Shown here: positions 61,345 through 64,000 of the stretch, piece after piece
Layout of the letters: each line of letters opens with the position of its first letter
Position numbering within the stretch: position 1 is the first letter of the stretch
Assembly (NCBI RefSeq): GCF_002844235.1
Contig: NZ_PGTS01000003.1
Span: 558,001 to 622,000, forward strand
Source: Thalassospira povalilytica
GTDB lineage: Bacteria; Pseudomonadota; Alphaproteobacteria; Rhodospirillales; Thalassospiraceae
Length of the DNA: 64,000 nucleotides
Reading direction: 5' to 3'
Made by a program: the position numbers and the translations under genes
Notes under the pieces: generated by a model
What the model was told of the DNA's origin: nothing
Seen by the model: the letters and a program-made list of their open reading frames with translations, nothing else
Databases searched by the model: none

Positions 61345-62958
61345 ATGGCTAAATCTGCGACAACGGCGAAAAAGCGACAGACCAAAAAAGGCACAAAATC
61401 GTCAGCAACCAAAAAGACAGTCAAGGTAGATCCGGCAGATGAGTCTGCTGTTTCCCAGAAAAGTCAGGAAGCCCAAGGCAATACCGACACGCGCGATGCA
61501 TCCCCGAGCGGTGATACCCAATCCAAACCTGCCACCGGGACAACGGGAACCAATGGTGGGGCCGAAAACGCGGCCGCCATTCAGCGGCGCCGTGTGATCA
61601 ATGATTTGTTCCAGCGTGGACTGGCGGCCCATCAGGCCGGCCAGATTGACGATGCGATCCGTCTTTACAGCGCCGCCTTGCGGCAAAACCCGCAACAGCC
61701 CGACGTGTGGAACAATCTTGGTGTTGCGCTACGGCGCAGCAAGAAATTCGAAGCGGCCCTTCTGGCGTATCGACGGGCTGGGGAACTGCGTCCGGACAAT
61801 GCCGGACTGTGGTCGAATATGGGAAATTGCCTGCGTGAAATGATGCGTTTTGACGAGGCCATTGTCGCGCATAAAAAGGCCATCGAACTTGATGACAGCA
61901 TCAAGTCGCACACGTTCAATGCCGGTCTTGTCTATCGTGATCTCAACCGGTTTGAGCAGGCGCTGGAATATTTCGACCGCGCGCTTGCGATTGATCCCGA
62001 TTATGTCGATGCCAACTGGGACAAGGCGTTGGCGCATCTGGCGTTGGGCAATTATACCGATGGCTGGGCCGGGTATGAAACCCGGCGCAAGTTGGCGGAC
62101 AATCCGATTCGTCCGCTTGATACTGCACCGGAATGGGATGGCAAATCCGATCTTCGGGGCAAACGGATTTTGCTGCGCGCCGAGCAGGGCTTTGGCGACA
62201 TGATACAGTTTGCCCGGTTTGTGCCACTGGTCGCCAAAAAGGCGGGGCACGTCATTCTTGAATGTCGCAAGGAACTGATGCCGATCATGCGCACTGTGGC
62301 CGGTGTCGGGACATTGATTGAAAAAGGCCGCCCGTTACCGGAATTCGATGTGCATGTCCCGCTTCTGAGCTTACCCCATGTGATGGGGATCGGGGCTGCG
62401 GAACTGCAAAAGATATCGGCTGATCCTTATCTTTCGCCGCCGGCTGGCAAACAGGTCCGGCTGGCGCCGACCCCGGGTACGGTTCTTAAGGTCGGATTGA
62501 TCTGGGCCGGGAAACTCAATCCCCGTGACCGGTCATGTCCGCTTGATATGCTGTTGCCGATCCTGTCGGCCAAAGGGGCCGCTTTTTACAGTTTCCAGAT
62601 CGATGATCGTCGCGGCGACATCGAAAAGATCGGTCTTCAGGCCTTTGTGACCGACCTTGGCGACCATATTCATGATTTCGGGGACAGTGCCGCCCTGATG
62701 CAGGCAATGGATCTGGTGATCACCATTGACAGTTCACCAGCCCATCTTGCCGGTGCGCTGGGCGTTCCTGTCTGGATGCTGCAACTGTTCACAACCGACT
62801 GGCGGTGGATGGTCGATCGCGCCGACAGTCCATGGTATCCGACCATGCGGATCTATCGGCAACAGGACCCCAACGACTGGACAGCACCGGTCAAAAAGCT
62901 GACAGGCGACTTTTTGACGCTGCTGCAGGCACGTCAAAGAAACGAAGCTGCAAATTAG
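61345..62958 (+). CDS. TPR protein with glycosyltransferase (GT9/GT41-like) domain
   Basis: 537 residues from the ATG at 61345. A Lys/Thr-rich disordered start (AKKRQTKKGTKSSATKK) is followed by tetratricopeptide repeats at about 95-235 (e.g. AIRLYSAALRQNPQQPDVWNNLGVALRRSKKFEAA, ALEYFDRALAIDPDYVDANWDKALAHLALG). The C-terminal half (from about 290) has a heptosyltransferase-like fold, with ALMQAMDLVITIDSSPAHLAGALGVPVW, the nucleotide-sugar-binding signature. Such fusions glycosylate proteins or surface polymers; flagellin is one possible target in this window. Confidence 0.82.
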   Translation: MAKSATTAKKRQTKKGTKSSATKKTVKVDPADESAVSQKSQEAQGNTDTRDASPSGDTQSKPATGTTGTNGGAENAAAIQRRRVINDLFQRGLAAHQAGQIDDAIRLYSAALRQNPQQPDVWNNLGVALRRSKKFEAALLAYRRAGELRPDNAGLWSNMGNCLREMMRFDEAIVAHKKAIELDDSIKSHTFNAGLVYRDLNRFEQALEYFDRALAIDPDYVDANWDKALAHLALGNYTDGWAGYETRRKLADNPIRPLDTAPEWDGKSDLRGKRILLRAEQGFGDMIQFARFVPLVAKKAGHVILECRKELMPIMRTVAGVGTLIEKGRPLPEFDVHVPLLSLPHVMGIGAAELQKISADPYLSPPAGKQVRLAPTPGTVLKVGLIWAGKLNPRDRSCPLDMLLPILSAKGAAFYSFQIDDRRGDIEKIGLQAFVTDLGDHIHDFGDSAALMQAMDLVITIDSSPAHLAGALGVPVWMLQLFTTDWRWMVDRADSPWYPTMRIYRQQDPNDWTAPVKKLTGDFLTLLQARQRNEAAN

Positions 62959-63139
62959 AAGTGATAAGTTCGGCAAGGTAAGCTGATGTTTTTCAGGTTT
63001 ATGTGAAATCCGGAAACTCTCTAACTATCTGATCGGATAGCATAAGTTCCCCTTCGAACAGTTACATCATCTTTTTTGAAGATGCATGATGCTTCACATG
63101 TGCCGGTTGTATCCGGGATACATGATGGGGGGACTTCGG

Positions 63140-63550
63140 GTGGCGACTCTAATTCGGTCTGGTTTTGTGGCCGCAGTTCTATGTGTGCTTGGTATTAGCA
63201 GTGCTTTTGCACAGAACGAAGAAATTCGAGGGGTCACTGTTACCCATCCCTCGTTCCCCGTTGTCATGTGTGATTCTGGTGGCGAATCCCGAAAATGCGA
63301 GCGAATGGTCCTGGGGGAAAATTTTCCCGCTCAGGTCGTTTTCTATTCGCACGACAGCAAGAATTTCGGGGCGTACCAGGTCCGTTTTCTCGATGAACAG
63401 AAAATCTACTGGATTCCTGACGACATGATTGTCGTGCAGGGCAAAGAAGTCGCACGTAGCCCGGTCGTCTGCGGAGGCGACATTGGGACACTCGGCGGTA
63501 AGGGGACACGGGGCGCGGGTGCTGATTGCGTCTCGGCTAAGGGGAAATAA
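63140..63550 (+). CDS. Small secreted protein of unknown function
   Basis: About 136 residues from the GTG at 63140 (GGGGGG site). Signal peptide ATLIRSGFVAAVLCVLGISSAFA, then a small domain with four cysteines (MCDSG, KCERM, VVCGG, ADCVS) that may form two disulfides. The frame is open upstream to 63086 with further ATGs. It is directly upstream of a metalloprotease lipoprotein gene (3 bases), so they are probably one unit. Not recognised. Confidence 0.7.
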   Translation: MATLIRSGFVAAVLCVLGISSAFAQNEEIRGVTVTHPSFPVVMCDSGGESRKCERMVLGENFPAQVVFYSHDSKNFGAYQVRFLDEQKIYWIPDDMIVVQGKEVARSPVVCGGDIGTLGGKGTRGAGADCVSAKGK

Positions 63551-63552
63551 AA

Positions 63553-64000
63553 ATGAAAAAGCTGGGTTTGATCCTGGTCGTTGGCGCGATGACGCTGACC
63601 GGTTGCGTCAAAGATATGCAATTTCTTTCGGATTCAATTCCGGAAAAAGGAAAGTTGATCGATACGGTTTCTATTCCGGAAGCCAAGAAATACACGATTG
63701 AGGAAATCCATTCGGCGAAAGCTATGGTCATGGCCCAGTCAATCGGTGAGGCCCCGATCAACGAGCTTCAGGACTATGCCCAAGGGGTATTGGACAAGAT
63801 CATTGCCGTTGCACCAGTCGGGGCACCGAAAGCCGAGGTCGTTTTGATCGGCAATTCCGGACCGGGCGCACATGCGGCACGTGAAGGTGTAGTGTTTCTT
63901 TATCATTCGGCATTCGAATATCTGCGCAGCGAGGACGAACTGGCCTTTTTGATTGGCCATGAATACAGCCACGTCTTGATGCAGCATACCCCGGAAAACC
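63553..64000 (+). CDS. M48-type zinc metalloprotease lipoprotein (partial, runs off the right edge)
   Basis: Starts MKKLGLILVVGAMTLTGC with a lipobox (LTGC), so it is a lipoprotein of the outer envelope. About 149 residues are visible, with EDELAFLIGHEYSHVLMQH containing the HExxH zinc motif of family M48 peptidases near residues 137-141. M48 lipoproteins such as BepA and LoiP act in outer-membrane quality control. The gene upstream may be its partner. The C-terminal half is outside the window. Confidence 0.88.
   Translation, partial: MKKLGLILVVGAMTLTGCVKDMQFLSDSIPEKGKLIDTVSIPEAKKYTIEEIHSAKAMVMAQSIGEAPINELQDYAQGVLDKIIAVAPVGAPKAEVVLIGNSGPGAHAAREGVVFLYHSAFEYLRSEDELAFLIGHEYSHVLMQHTPEN

Noticed and set aside
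1-64000. CRISPR arrays, transposons, prophage genes, tRNA and rRNA genes
   Set aside because: No regularly spaced repeats, transposase or phage-like proteins, tRNA cloverleaf or rRNA core sequences were seen on either strand.

Overview
The window looks like ordinary chromosomal DNA of a motile, marine-type alphaproteobacterium of the Rhodospirillales, most like Thalassospira. This rests on gene content and protein style (TRAP transporters, trpE(G) fusion, dnaX-ybaB next to the small SRP RNA, DivL-like protein, FliW with short flagellins, very acidic Ser/Thr-rich flagellar proteins), not on a database match. GC and codon use look uniform by eye. I saw no insertion sequence, prophage, CRISPR array, tRNA or rRNA.

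Layout. 1-2.2 kb: a TRAP transporter cut by the window edge, divergent from a GntR/FCD regulator. 2.3-8.8 kb: HD-domain hydrolase, a large DivL-like sensor with an Arg in place of the phospho-acceptor, a 2-hydroxyacid dehydrogenase, a membrane protein and a hypothetical helical protein. 8.9-13.3 kb, all on the minus strand: a DUF4139 protein, the flagellar translation regulator FliW, and an overlapping Crp-type regulator/adenylate cyclase pair. 13.6-20.7 kb: a complete-looking quinate/shikimate catabolic operon (TRAP importer, NAD-type shikimate/quinate dehydrogenase, GntR regulator, 3-dehydroshikimate dehydratase, 3-dehydroquinate dehydratase) leading to protocatechuate. 20.8-24.0 kb: recR, ybaB, dnaX and the SRP RNA. 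24.2-33 kb: nudC, binding protein, DUF1636 protein, LysR and TetR regulators each paired with a glutathione-S-transferase gene and a palindromic operator, then dapE-dapD and a pyrimidine nucleotidase.

33.2-46.6 kb is the motility region: a PAS/degenerate-GGDEF/EAL phosphodiesterase, two tandem flagellins with a shared structured leader, fliD, fliS, an ECF sigma/anti-sigma/periplasmic sensor trio, then flgD, flgE, a FlgN-like gene, flgK and flgL. 46.6-51.8 kb: a binding protein, pckA, a HugZ-type protein, DUF1289, CsbD and a SpoU methyltransferase. 52-56.2 kb: fused anthranilate synthase trpE(G) behind a previously uncounted 19-residue leader peptide with three consecutive Trp codons and an attenuator, a Kv-type channel, and trpF. 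56.3-64 kb: ubiE-ubiB, an acetyltransferase, a chemoreceptor, a TPR-glycosyltransferase and a cut M48 metalloprotease lipoprotein.

The items most worth a second look are the trp attenuator (54258-54385), the paired flagellin leader RNAs (35131-35203 and 36274-36341) together with the remote fliW, the sigma/anti-sigma/sensor trio inside the flagellar genes, the DivL-like pseudokinase, the crp-cyclase overlap and the quinate/shikimate operon. I found no clearly unprecedented defence or mobile system.
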